Source: Nematostella vectensis (Eukaryota > Cnidaria > Anthozoa > Actiniaria > Edwardsiidae). Taken from it: 60,000 bases of DNA. Under the pieces are notes generated by a model. That model saw nothing but the letters and a program-made list of their open reading frames with translations, was not told the origin of the DNA and did no database searches. This document shows positions 1 to 13,290 of the stretch, piece by piece. The stretch is from contig NC_064047.1 in the NCBI RefSeq assembly GCF_932526225.1, positions 5,271,501 through 5,331,500 of the forward strand, read 5' to 3'. The position numbers were made by a program, and so were the translations under genes. Within the stretch, counting starts at the first letter, position 1, and every line of letters starts with the position of its first letter.

Positions 1-219
1 TCATCCGTCTATCTGTTTTATGACCCAGCATACTCCCATCTTTCCCTGGGTGTCTACTCTGCTCTCAGGTGATTGATTGATGTCAAAATTGATTGGTGTC
101 TATGATTGATTGAAGTCAATGATTGATGCCGTTGGTTGATTGTAAATGATAATGATATCAGAAAGGTTTTTCTGATAATGATAAGTATATTAGAAGACAT
201 GCTAATCGTGGTAAATATA

Positions 220-925
220 TAAGTGGTGATAGTGGTCATGATGGTGATGTTGATAAGGAGGATGATGGTGATAATGGCTGGTAATAGTAATGATGGCTGT
301 GATGATGAGGATTATGGTAGTAGTGATGATGATGATGATGATAGTTGTAGTGATGATGATGGTGATGATGGTAATGGTGATGGTGATGGTGATGGTGATG
401 GTGATGGTGATGGTGATGGTGATGGTGATGGTGATGGTGATGGTGATGGTGATGGTAGTAGTGATGATGGTGATAATGGCTGGTAATAGTAATGATGGCT
501 GTGATGATGAGGATTATGGTAGTAGTGATGATGATGATAATAGTTGTAGTGATGATGATGATGGTGATGGTGATGGTGATGATGATGATGATGATGTTGA
601 TGATGGTGATGGTGATGGTGATGGTGATGGTGATGGTGATGGTGATGGTGATGATGATGATGGTGATGGTGATGGTGATGGTGATGGTAGTAGTGATGAT
701 GGTGATAATGGCTGGTAATAGTAATGATGGCTGTGATGATGAGGATTATGGTAGTAGTGATGATGATGATGATGATAGTTGTAGTGATGATGATGTTGAT
801 GATGGTAATGGTGATGGTGATGGTGATGGTGATGATGATGGTAATGGTGATGGTGATGGTGATGGTGATGGTGATGGTGATGGTGATGGTGATGGTGATG
901 GTAGTAGTGATGATGGTGATGACGA
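220..925. repeat. TGATGG microsatellite with a higher-order unit
   Basis: Long runs of TGATGG and TGATGA are punctuated by a more complex segment (start GGCTGGTAATAGTAATGATG) that recurs near 277, 479 and 709, so the array is a higher-order repeat of roughly 200-230 bp. The Asp/Gly-rich and Met/Val-rich open frames across it come from the repeat and are not proteins. The array lies in an ATE1 intron and ends about 17 bases before the 3' splice site of the next exon. Confidence 0.9.
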
Positions 926-941
926 TACCGTTTTTAAATAG

Positions 942-3413
<2,472 letters not shown>

Positions 3414-3494
3414 GTAATTCAATTCTAGTCATAAGGGATACAGTCAGCAGGCTAAGAACTGTTGCATTTTCTCTAGTAGAACTCTGAGTTACCA

Positions 3495-3680
3495 GGGCCG
3501 TAGCAGGGGATTGGGCACTAGGGGCATGTGCCCCCCCCCCCCCAATTTTCAAAAATTATAAGAAAATGACCAATAGGGGCGTGGCTGTGACCCCCCTCAA
3601 TATTTTCTTACTGTTTCTGTATTGTGCTCCTCCCCCCCCCCCCCCCCAATCTTACGTGGTGTGCTTCGGCTCTGGTTACG
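3495..3680. mobile_element. MITE of the CCGTAGCAGG family
   Basis: Starts gggccgtagcagggg, contains two long C runs and a central segment (gaccaataggggcgtggctg), and ends in a degraded inverted copy (ggctctggttacg). Near copies lie at 39905-40062 and 47888-48052. No coding capacity. Confidence 0.7.
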
Positions 3681-6600
3681 TATAACCATGTCATTCAAAA
3701 TTCATTCATTTGAAATAATTCTTAGACTATGGGGCTGTCTGCACGAACCCGAAACACCAAAAATATATCTGTCACAATTTAAAGCTGTAATAACAACTCA
3801 CTGAATCTAGGTTCAATACACTGCGATATTTATCATTCTGTTGCTGCGGTTTTAAATATTCTACGAACTCCCGCCGAAAATTTCCAACTGCTAAATCGCT
3901 TTCTGGCATCGTCATTTAAAATCCTTAAGATGTTTTCATTGGTCAGCACTCAAATGGTTTCCAATCACTCAAAAAGCACCAAATGGTATTTCGATGGTTT
4001 GATTGACGGAAGCCAGAAAGCGGTTTAGCTGTTGGAAATTGTCCTCGACGAGAGCTCGCATAATATTGAAAACCGCGGTAATGTAATTCTCATATAATAC
4101 CGAGATCAAGGATATTAGCATTAGCTGTGTCTCCACTTTTGCTTATCGATGAAATAGAGCATGTTACCAGAAGTATGCCTAAAAAGTCTAAAAAGTCAAA
4201 TAGATTCAATTGTGTTTCATCGCAACCTTTCCTTTTTTTCATTTGGCGCCTTTTGGTCCTGTTTATACGCATGCGCACTAACTACAGCGAACTTCTTCCC
4301 ATATTTGGCACATGCCCTGAAGTCAGACAAAGCCAACAAATAACGTCTGTGTCGCGCACCTTTTCTGCCTCAGTTCCTGTGTGACCTTAAGGAAATTCAA
4401 GCAGTCTAGTCCACGTTTATCCTTTTGTTCCCAACGTTTGCTTTTCTCTCGATCCTGCCTCCAACTCGAGCAAATTCATTATCCTGAAACGTCACTCCCA
4501 GTCGAGAACAAGACCAAACATTGATATACCACCCTCTAGAAAGTTCTAGGCGGATACGGGTTACAAATTCGTTCGCAAATAAGGTGGTCAAATAGCCTTA
4601 AAGAAAACCAAACCTTAGTCCTTCTTTCCCCCAGGAAAGAGCGGCATACAAGCCCGTGTATTTCAAGACGTACAATTACTTAGGCTACGAGCATGTGTAC
4701 TCTATGTAATTTTTTTCATAGTGTACCCTTTGAATGGATATTCGAGCTGTACTTAATTATTCCAGAGAGAAACTGTTGATTGGGGTCAGCGCGGGATCCG
4801 AGCCATGTTCGAGTATTCTAGGTGCGACCATATTAAAAATAAATCCTTGGTGTTACTGAACTATTAGGCACGCATGCTGCCATAGAGACCTTAATGTTAT
4901 GATTGGTCAGCGATAGGGTGAAGTGTTCAGGGCGCGAAATAGGTACAAATGGTCACTCTGCCACTCGAAATCTATGGGTGTTTTTGTCGTTGTAAAACTT
5001 CATAGGCGACTAACTAGTTTTTCCTTATCAACATGTATTAAAAAAAAACTTATCAAAGTTTATAAAGAGAATAAATATTCGCAATCTGAGAAATATTCCT
5101 ATCTTATCACCGTTTGCTCGAGGCTTTCGTATTAGAAAGGGTCGAAGCTGATCTAGCGTGAAGATTTTTTCATGACTGATTTTCTGAACTGCTTGCAGTG
5201 TTGAAAGACTTGACGTGTTTGTATTGTGTTTCGAGAAACAATGTGGTATGCATGTGGCGAAGGTCTGTTTCCCACAAAGACCAAGCAACAGAGCAAGGAG
5301 TGCCCTTTTCCCGCAATCAGTACACCTCACAGGTCCATCCACAGTAATAACTATAACTCGAACAAAATGGTCTCGTTTGCTCAGTAATTTGTAATAAGCG
5401 CGTCTAATTAATTTATAAGGTCTCGCCGTCCATCACTATAAAAAAAGCTAACATGGGTTGTGTCAACATTTGAGCTTGGTTCGAGGGTTAGGCATATAGT
5501 TTGACTTGTAAAGACTCCCAGACGAAACTTCAGGGCTGCATGTGTCGCTGTCTGAATGGCATGTAATAAAGAGGCTGTCTTGAACTTGTGGCGTTTGTAA
5601 ACTGAGATTTGTAAGGGTTGAGGTCTTGGTTCCGGGCAAGCGAGACAGCATCGCAAACAGGAGGCTACACACAGTTCATTAAGGGATTAAACGATGACAC
5701 AAGAGCAATACAAAGGAATTATACTCTCAATTTATCGCACCTTTTCTGATGGAATTAAAACCAGGATTACCCTATTTTGGTTTGGCTGTAGATTAAGCAT
5801 GTGTGGTTTATTCAGTTAGCTGTGGCTTTGTTAAGAGGGCGTAGATAAGGATTAATATAATTAAAATTTAGTATAATTGGTTTTCACGCGGTAATGAAAG
5901 CTCTTTAACAAGTGTGTCATTCCGAACGCCATCCAAATACACGCTCGTTAGTGAATTTTGATATTCGAGCACACTTGTACTGGTAACCTTAGAGGTTAGT
6001 GTGTGCAGACGCGAGTCAGCTCGTATTTATAGGTCTTTATAGTCTTGTAAGCGTACTAAATAATAAGGCACTGTTTGCCTTTTTGTTTAAGCACAGGTAG
6101 AGGGGGTGTAGGAAGATTAACTCTGAGTTCTGCTCAGTTGTCTCTTCAATCTCTTCAGATCTTCTGATGTTGGGGTCATAGTCTGCGGTGTTTTCCGTCC
6201 TTTTATAGATTCAATTGGCGTCGCAAATGCGCGTGTAACAGAATGTACAATATAAGCTCATTATTGAATTCTGGTACTTCACCATAGATGTCAATTAGAT
6301 AAGGAGAAACCTGAGTGACTAATGGATTAAACTCATTGCACATCAAGCTTTGAATAGATTCAACATACATCAGATTCCAAGAAAAAAAGATATCCACACT
6401 AGAATGCCTAATAAGATATAAATGCCTCACAAGCTAGATTTATTACAAAAAATGAGATCTACTTAGGGACTCATTTCATGACATTTTTAGCCCGGGCTGA
6501 GTTTTCAGCCCGGTTAGGGAGTCTGTAAGTCCAGCCCGTCATCCCCACAAATACTTGTAAAATTTCTCTTTCGATTACATTTTTTAGCCCGAGGGGGAGT

Positions 6601-7150
6601 TTTCCAGCCCGGGCTGCCAAACCTATCTAGGATTTTCAGCCCGGGCTAGCGCGAATCGCCATGTAATCGCATAAACATCAAAAACATAATTGGTAAGCAG
6701 CTTCTTGGGCTGAAATTCATCGTGTAATGCGCCCCTTAGGGTTATGGATGGTTGAATAATTTGGAGTTGTTCGAGCTCGGCCTTTTGATCATTTGAAAGA
6801 CACCTTTACTCATGAAGTGTGTTTTAATGATGAACAAATTGTTAAGATTTAAAGTATACGAGTTTAGAAGTCCGGCTAACAGTATTACTAGATAAACTAA
6901 CTATGAGGCCGATTCATCTTCTTTATTAGGTGGCACTAAGCGAACTGGGGGTGACTTCGCATTTTATTTGCGTTGTTTTTGTCTTGCTTTGTTAAGTTAA
7001 AGCCACCATGGATATGTGTTCAACATTGTTCCTTTTTTCTACTGCTTTCTAGCGAAGCTTTATTGGTATCCTAATCAAAAAGTTATTTTGTTGCAAAGCC
7101 TTGTGAGACCGTATGATGCAATCCATCTATGTACATAATGTTTCACAGTT
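3681..7150. other. Intergenic, no supported gene
   Basis: Short open frames only, none with a recognisable domain or clean splice context except a doubtful terminal exon at 4635-4709. Three perfect AGCCCGGGCT palindromes lie at 6489, 6606 and 6638, in what looks like a dispersed repeat. Confidence 0.6.
4635..4709 (+). CDS. Possible orphan 3'-terminal exon
   Basis: A strong 3' splice site (cttctttcccccag) is followed by a 25-codon open stretch with coding-like composition ending LGYEHVYSM and TAA. No upstream exon was found between the ATE1 stop at 3413 and this point and the peptide is not recognised. It could be an alternative last exon of ATE1 or chance. Confidence 0.2.
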   Translation, partial: ERAAYKPVYFKTYNYLGYEHVYSM

Positions 7151-7469
7151 CAGGCCCGTAGCCAGGATTTTGAGCAGGGGCTTTCGTTTACCCATTTAGC
7201 GGACCATTTTCGCGTCGGAAGCTCGCCCTAGCAATGGTACTCAATTTTCCTTTTTTTAGAGCGGACCTTCCTGTCTAGCAGGGGGTTCTTTGCCCTGGTT
7301 ACGAGCCTGTACAAATTACGAGAAACCATAACAAAATCGGATTATTCTAGCCATTCCGCTAATTAGAAAATAAATTTCGTTCTTATTAGAGCGGACCTTC
7401 CAGTCGAGTGGGGTGGTTCTTCCGAACCCCCTAAACCCCCCCCCCCCCCCCCCCCTGGCTACGGGCCTG
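7151..7469. mobile_element. Intact MITE with 16-bp perfect terminal inverted repeats
   Basis: Left end CAGGCCCGTAGCCAGG (7151-7166) and right end CCTGGCTACGGGCCTG (7454-7469) are exact reverse complements. They are flanked by CAGTT on both sides (7146-7150 and 7470-7474), a likely 5-bp target-site duplication. The right end is duplicated internally: agcggaccttcc occurs near 7260 and again near 7390, each followed by a version of the terminus. No coding capacity. Confidence 0.85.
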
Positions 7470-10400
7470 CAGTTAGAAAGATTTGTGAGATGATCACGTG
7501 TGTTTTGGGTTTTTATTTTGGAGTGGGGTGCTCTTTTTGTAACATTCGGGTTAAGGTAAGAAAAGCATCTTTAAGGTTGCGGGGTGACTTGAAGTGAAGG
7601 TTCTATCGAAAAAACATTTTAATCTTTAAATTCCCTACTAACATTACCTTTATTCTAGCAAAGAAAACTGTTTGAATTTTTATTATCTTCTCGAGATAAT
7701 AAGAAAAAATGATCGTGTATCATCCAATCTGTAGCTTGTGTAACTTCAAGTAATCAAGTAATCAGGAGTAAATGACCCTCGACATAACTGTAATTGAGAA
7801 ATGTCGTGTCGCGAGACATACTAAATGTACAAAATTTTGATTTTAAAACTTTGATCCGATTGTAGCTTGTGTAACTTTCCCTCAAGTAAAAGGATTAAAT
7901 GATCCTCGAGACATACAATCTGGTTTACTCTCGAGACTAAATGTCGGGAATACAACAGACACGAGTCTTTGATACAGACCCATCTAATATTTCGGTCTAG
8001 GTCCTGTTTCCTTGCCAAGACACAAACGCCTTAAAAGTAGTTGAGTTGAGACCAAGCAATTTGTTTATCGTTCCCCTGTGTTTTTTTAGTAACACTTTTC
8101 TTTTTTTTTCTTTTTTTTTAGTAGCTGTTGGTCGCCATTTTGTCATCCTAAATACCAAGTTCGAGAAAGCATCAATATCAATATCAATTGGGAAATCTAT
8201 TGCGATATTTTTCATCAAAGCTGGTAAATAATGTATAAAATTTTGAACAAAAGCAATAACAAAGGTGTAGCTGACAACGGCACTTTAGAGATGGTAGTCA
8301 TCATGTGAATATCTTTGTACTTAGATTATTCTTGTCCTTAGAATTTGATGAGTGCCTGGTAGTTTAAGGAGAAAGTCAGCCTAGTTCAGATAGTACAAAA
8401 GAATGGGATCCAAACCTGAATAACAGCAAAGCGAGGCCATCGCGCTACGTTCCCCCAGTTTGTATCTTATATACTGTATCTTTTCCATGCACTTTTATTC
8501 ATGCAATAGTTCACTCATACTTCATAAACGTTGTTTTACTGAGAATTGTTTCTTATCAAATATAAAGCCGGGGAAGGTGCTATCGGTCTATGGCCTACCG
8601 CCACTGATACAAAGAAAAACGCTAATGGTACAAAGAAAAACGCACTTGCTTGGAAGCCATTCAAATGTACACACAACTGCCACTTTTATTGGGTTTTCGC
8701 TCACCCGGGCGCCACAAAACATTTTAACAGTTTATGGAAAAGGTGATTCAAAAGCGATAAAATTAATGACTCGCGCTGTTGTATTTGGGATTAATTGATT
8801 AGTAAAATAAAGATCCGGAAAATGCTGAGATAATCCGACCGCTAAAAGCTGTATTGGTAGAAAGGGACCATATTTACCAGCGGCGAAAAGCGAGATAACG
8901 AAACGAGACAAGATGTACTAGCCCATGTAATAACTTATATTAACTATGGATTAACGAACTCACCTGAGGGAATTGAAGTGAGAAATAACTCATTTCTGTA
9001 TTTGCTATTGCTCATTTTTAGTATCAAATATAATGACAGATGGATTTTTGCAGTCAAAATGGATATTATTCGAGGACTGTGAATTGGCAAAATGTTTGTG
9101 TAGCGGAGTTGCCGGTAATCTAGGGAAGATGCGACGTCACTTACCTATCACAAAACATATGACTATTTACTCCACAGTTTGCACATAAGACTGCATAAGA
9201 TGGCCGGTCAAAACCTAATGAGATAACGGGTTTATTGTGTCATATTTTTCTGACACGAGCCGGTTAAACCTGAGCATTTTTCCCCTTTCAATCATTATTT
9301 CAATTCTTTTAGATCGCATACATTCTCAGAAGAAAGCCAAATTTACACTTTAAACTACCGTACAATTAACCAAAACAAAGCATAAAAAACTGTTTTTATT
9401 ACACGGCTGAAAATGTATTGTTTTTGCTTTGGATTAAAACAGTACTTTATTCAAAATATGAATCGTTAATACAAGTCTTACAGCTCACTAGTTAAACTCC
9501 AGGTTTCATAAAACAACTGCAAATCTAAGCCACAAGAAAACAATCTCTTTTTACTTTGAATTAAAAGAGGACTTAATTTCTCATGGAAACCAATTGACAA
9601 GTCTCTTTCAGCCCACTTGAAAAACCCCATCCAAACGTCGTCAAATAACTAGCAATTCGACACGCATGTTTCTAGAAATGGCAGTTGGGGGTTATTAGAT
9701 AGAGCCGCTGTTGTTCTTGAAGCACTGTACAACTCTTGAGTTCTTTGTGTCTAGTTTCCATGGCGAAAGCAATAATAGTTTTTACACTAAACAAGAAGCT
9801 CTTATATTCCTGTCTACTGGACTGACATACACGAGAGAGGCACAAAAGAAAAAATCTCAAGCTCTTCTCTTCAATCTGACCTCATTTCCTCAACCCCAAG
9901 CTATTCTTTTTACCCGTTAGTAGAGCATACAGAAGACCCATCTCGCTCACCGGTCGAGGCGACAGGACCGTCATATTTTGCCTTTTTTTGTTGTGTTGAC
10001 ATAAACGTTCAAAAGCCCTGTCTAGAAAATTCCCATTGATTGTTTCATGAAACTGACGTTTTCCCCCTCTCTCGTAAACGCCAGTGAAAAGAAAGTTAAT
10101 TAGATCGAATAACACTTTTGCCCTGTTGTGTCAAGTATTGAAATGAGCTATCTTTCCGCAGAAAACAGGACCATTTGAGGTCGTTCTATTGTGAGAAGGT
10201 AAACGAAAACTGAAGTTGTCTTAAGCTACTGTCTTTTGAGAACTTGTATTTTGTTTGTAAAAAAAGAAAGAATACTGCAGATTTATGTTAAGTTTGTTTC
10301 GTGCAATTACTAAATTTCATGTCTACCGGAGCCAATCAACCATTTCCGGCAGCTCTTACTGACTTGAGCCCAGAAATTTCGAAACAAACTTTGAACTTAT

Positions 10401-12185
10401 GGCAATAAAGAGTAAACTAGGTTTTAATATCACGACAATTCTAGGATGTCGAGGATATTTGTACTAGCACCTCTTTTTGCTGCCAATCCACAGCTTTACC
10501 AAAATGTCCGAATATTAGAAAGAGGCGTTTTGAAATTTTATAATATCTTCAGTCAAGAAATGTTTAGATATCTTATCTAATTGAAATAAATTCCTTTTTT
10601 GTTTTTATGACTCATTATTCAGACCACTGCCGCAAATTCAAGTCCAATAAGGTTCTTTAAACACTAGGTTTATCGGCTTTCTTTGATTGGAACAATAGTA
10701 AAACAGTTCGAGCTAAACTCGCTTGCCGGTGCGAGATGTGATACTGTAGTACATTTCACACCTTTCCTCTTTTTCGGCTTGTAAAATAGATGAATTAAAA
10801 TACGATAGAAAACATTCATCACTTATTCAAAACTGGCTGCAACCACCAGTTTGACATTAAATAATCTTTAAACCATCTTTAAGAACTCTTTATTAACGTT
10901 ACAGTTACGAATACACGGTCTTATTAGAAAAACATAAAAGAGTTTGCCGATACGGTGAAGTTTGCTGTCCGTTCGTTTGCTGTTTGGCAGTATTCCTTCA
11001 CAATGTTATATGGAATACGGGCATGCTTGATGTAAAGCGACAGTGTCTTAAATGACGGATTCCACCATGTATATGTCTCTTGAACTAGTAATATTCAATG
11101 ACCACTTGGAGGGGATTTGTTGTATCCTATGTCTTTTTACCGGAGTAAATTACATAAGCCGAGGAAAAACACAAGGCAAGTCTTGCTTAGAAGCCGAACT
11201 ATGCCACTCTTTATTGAAGAAATTCATTACTGCGACCATGAAATGAAAAACTAACACACACACAGAAACCAATAAAAAACATCGAGTACCACAAGTAGCC
11301 CTTTCCTTAGTTCCCAAACCATCTGGCAGTTTGCTCAACCTGAACGAAATGAAGTTTTCTAGGCAGCCTAGCTGTGGCGTTGGTTGCCAATGATGGGTTT
11401 GGATAGTGGTAATTTGCAGTGCACGGTGTCAGTGATAGCGGATTAGTTCCCGCAACTCATAAAGTCACAGTAGTCAATGTACTTTAGAACTTAGCGGGTC
11501 CGTGTTGTCGGTAGCATCAATAGAAAACAAGTCCAACACATTGTTAAAAGCGAACAATAGCTCTCCAAACAGAGTGATATGGTTGCGGTAGTCGAGATAT
11601 GAAAGGTGCATGGCAGTTAAGGGAGAAAGCTTCAATACTCTGTTCCCACGACCCCAACGTAAATTTAGTCTTCATGTCTGTGCAGTATTTTTGAGTTATG
11701 TAAACTGCCCTGACAAGAAAGTCAACACGATTTTGCAATACGTACAGTGAGTTCTGTGCCTGATGTCATAGCTAAATTAGACAAACTACCCGCTTTTCAT
11801 AGGTACATATTTCAAAACGTTCTTTTACAAAAGCGGCGGAAGAGAAAGTTTGAAGAAGACTTCACAAAGTCAAGCAACGATCCCAAAATAGCTTTTAATC
11901 ACAACTACCTCCACCACCGAACTTAGCGCTTGTGTCAAAATGTTGCCGAAACACTTTTCAAAAGTTTGTGCTTTATATTGAAGCGTATTCAGGTACGGCT
12001 GTTTGAGACAAATTAAAGTTGTACAGAGAATCGAGTCATTTTGCTTGGCCCAATAAGCAAACAAAAGACACAATAAGTTCAGTATCATAGAAGATACCTA
12101 TAAAAATATCAATCAAATCCCTCGCCGATATTTGTTTGTTGACTTTGTGACAGTACAACCCTCGCTATTCTGTATAGAAATTAAC
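7470..12185. other. Intergenic, no supported gene
   Basis: AT-rich sequence with only short open frames on both strands. A segment near 8128-8290 (gccattttgtcatcc, then caataacaaaggtgt) resembles dispersed copies near 21770, 22045 and 23025, so it is probably a repeat. The last part would hold distal regulatory sequence of the Sox gene, but no specific site beyond the palindrome at 12186 can be supported. Confidence 0.5.
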
Positions 12186-12201
12186 TTGTCTCGCGAGACA
12201 A
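12186..12201. promoter_or_regulatory. TCTCGCGAGA palindrome upstream of the Sox gene
   Basis: TTGTCTCGCGAGACAA is a perfect 16-bp palindrome about 280 bases before the Sox start codon. TCTCGCGAGA is a known core-promoter motif in animals. Promoter function here is inferred from position and sequence only. Confidence 0.45.
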
Positions 12202-12480
12202 AGAACACACTGCCAATAAACGGCCGCCTAACACAGCGCACAGTTTGTTTAAAGGGGTTTAATTACTTCTAGTGCAAGGGTTTATGGACTATATCAGAGC
12301 ATACTGTAGCCTCAAAGCCAGTAATTAGCACGTGTACTGAGATTATTTAGATGCCGAGTTAACCGACTCGACACAGACCGTTCATTCGTAGTGAGGTCAC
12401 TGTTAGACAGCAGTACGCCAAGCCATCGCTAATAAAAGACCACCGTGTTGGCGCAGCCAATCATTTACATCAACGGAGCC

Positions 12481-13218
12481 ATGAGTGCGGAGCCCAGCGC
12501 GGCGGCGGACGATCTCAAGTCCTCGTCCGAGAAAATCAAGCGACCGCTCAATGCATTTATTCTGTGGTCGAAAAAACGGCGCCGTGTGATCGCTAATGAG
12601 AATCCTCAGATGCATAACTTCGATATCAGCAGAAAATTGGGACTGGAATGGCAGAAGTTGACGGAGGAAGAAAAAGCGTACTATTTTGAAGAGGCGAAAA
12701 AACTCAAGGAAGAACATAAAGAGCGATACCCTCATTACAAGTACCAGCCTCGCAAGAGGGACAAAACCAACAAGAGAGGCAAGATGTTTCATGGGTCACC
12801 GTTCCACTTTGGTTTCTTCCCGCCCTCGGCACCGTTTTACGAGGGTCGATTCCCCACATATGCACTTCCCAGTGAATCACGGCTACCCTACCCTCACCTA
12901 GAGACGCCGGTACCCATGGCGGAACCCCTGACAAGGGAGGAAGCGACCGCTACTTCTACCTCCAGCACTAGCCCTGCGCCCAGCAAACCCTCGAGCTCGC
13001 CCGGAAACGACAAACCGACCGTTTGCCCGGTAGCGGGGTTCCGGCCGCCATCTGAAAGCTTCGTGTCGTACCGGTCTTTTGAGCCGCCGTACATGCATCT
13101 GAGACCTAACATGGAGTTCTCTCATTGGCATAGCGGGTCACCGCCTGCGCGTTTCGGCACAGTGCCACATTATGGGTGCTTATATCCTTGGTATTCTCGA
13201 CCCGATTATCACGCTTAG
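12481..13218 (+). CDS. Sox-family HMG-box transcription factor, single exon
   Basis: A 245-residue nuclear DNA-binding protein. Residues about 20-95 form one HMG box. It opens KRPLNAFILWSKKRRR, where most Sox proteins have RPMNAFMVW, continues with ENPQMHN and LGLEWQKLTEEEK, and ends YPHYKYQPRKRDK. The intercalating Asn-Ala-Phe and the Trp positions are present. The rest is low-complexity, rich in Pro, Ser, Tyr and Phe, with no recognised domain. The frame is open from GTG at 12445, but the first ATG is at 12481 and is taken as the start. There is no intron. The Leu and Ile substitutions mark a divergent Sox; I cannot assign a subgroup. No neighbouring gene lies within 9 kb on either side, as is common for developmental regulators. 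Confidence 0.92.
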   Translation: MSAEPSAAADDLKSSSEKIKRPLNAFILWSKKRRRVIANENPQMHNFDISRKLGLEWQKLTEEEKAYYFEEAKKLKEEHKERYPHYKYQPRKRDKTNKRGKMFHGSPFHFGFFPPSAPFYEGRFPTYALPSESRLPYPHLETPVPMAEPLTREEATATSTSSTSPAPSKPSSSPGNDKPTVCPVAGFRPPSESFVSYRSFEPPYMHLRPNMEFSHWHSGSPPARFGTVPHYGCLYPWYSRPDYHA

Positions 13219-13290
13219 CGTGACCAAGACGTACTCGTATTATGGGTGTTTATGCCACTCTGGTATTCTCTACCCGTTTAGTACCACGTT
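13164..13290. repeat. Imperfect tandem duplication across the Sox stop codon
   Basis: The last codons of the Sox gene (ttatgggtgcttatatcc, ggtattctcgacccg) recur just after the stop as ttatgggtgtttatgcc and ggtattctctacccg. The 3' untranslated region therefore begins with a diverged copy of the C-terminal coding segment, offset by about 69 bases. Confidence 0.65.

Noticed and set aside
5028-5672. Two Cys-containing minus-strand frames (5028-5342 and 5463-5672)
   Set aside because: No family resemblance, no clear splice sites linking them and no signal peptide of convincing form.
12445-12480. Upstream extension of the Sox frame
   Set aside because: It begins with GTG, not ATG; 12481 is the first ATG.
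12403-13131. Several minus-strand frames opposite the Sox gene
   Set aside because: Shadows of a GC-rich coding exon; the plus strand has the HMG box.
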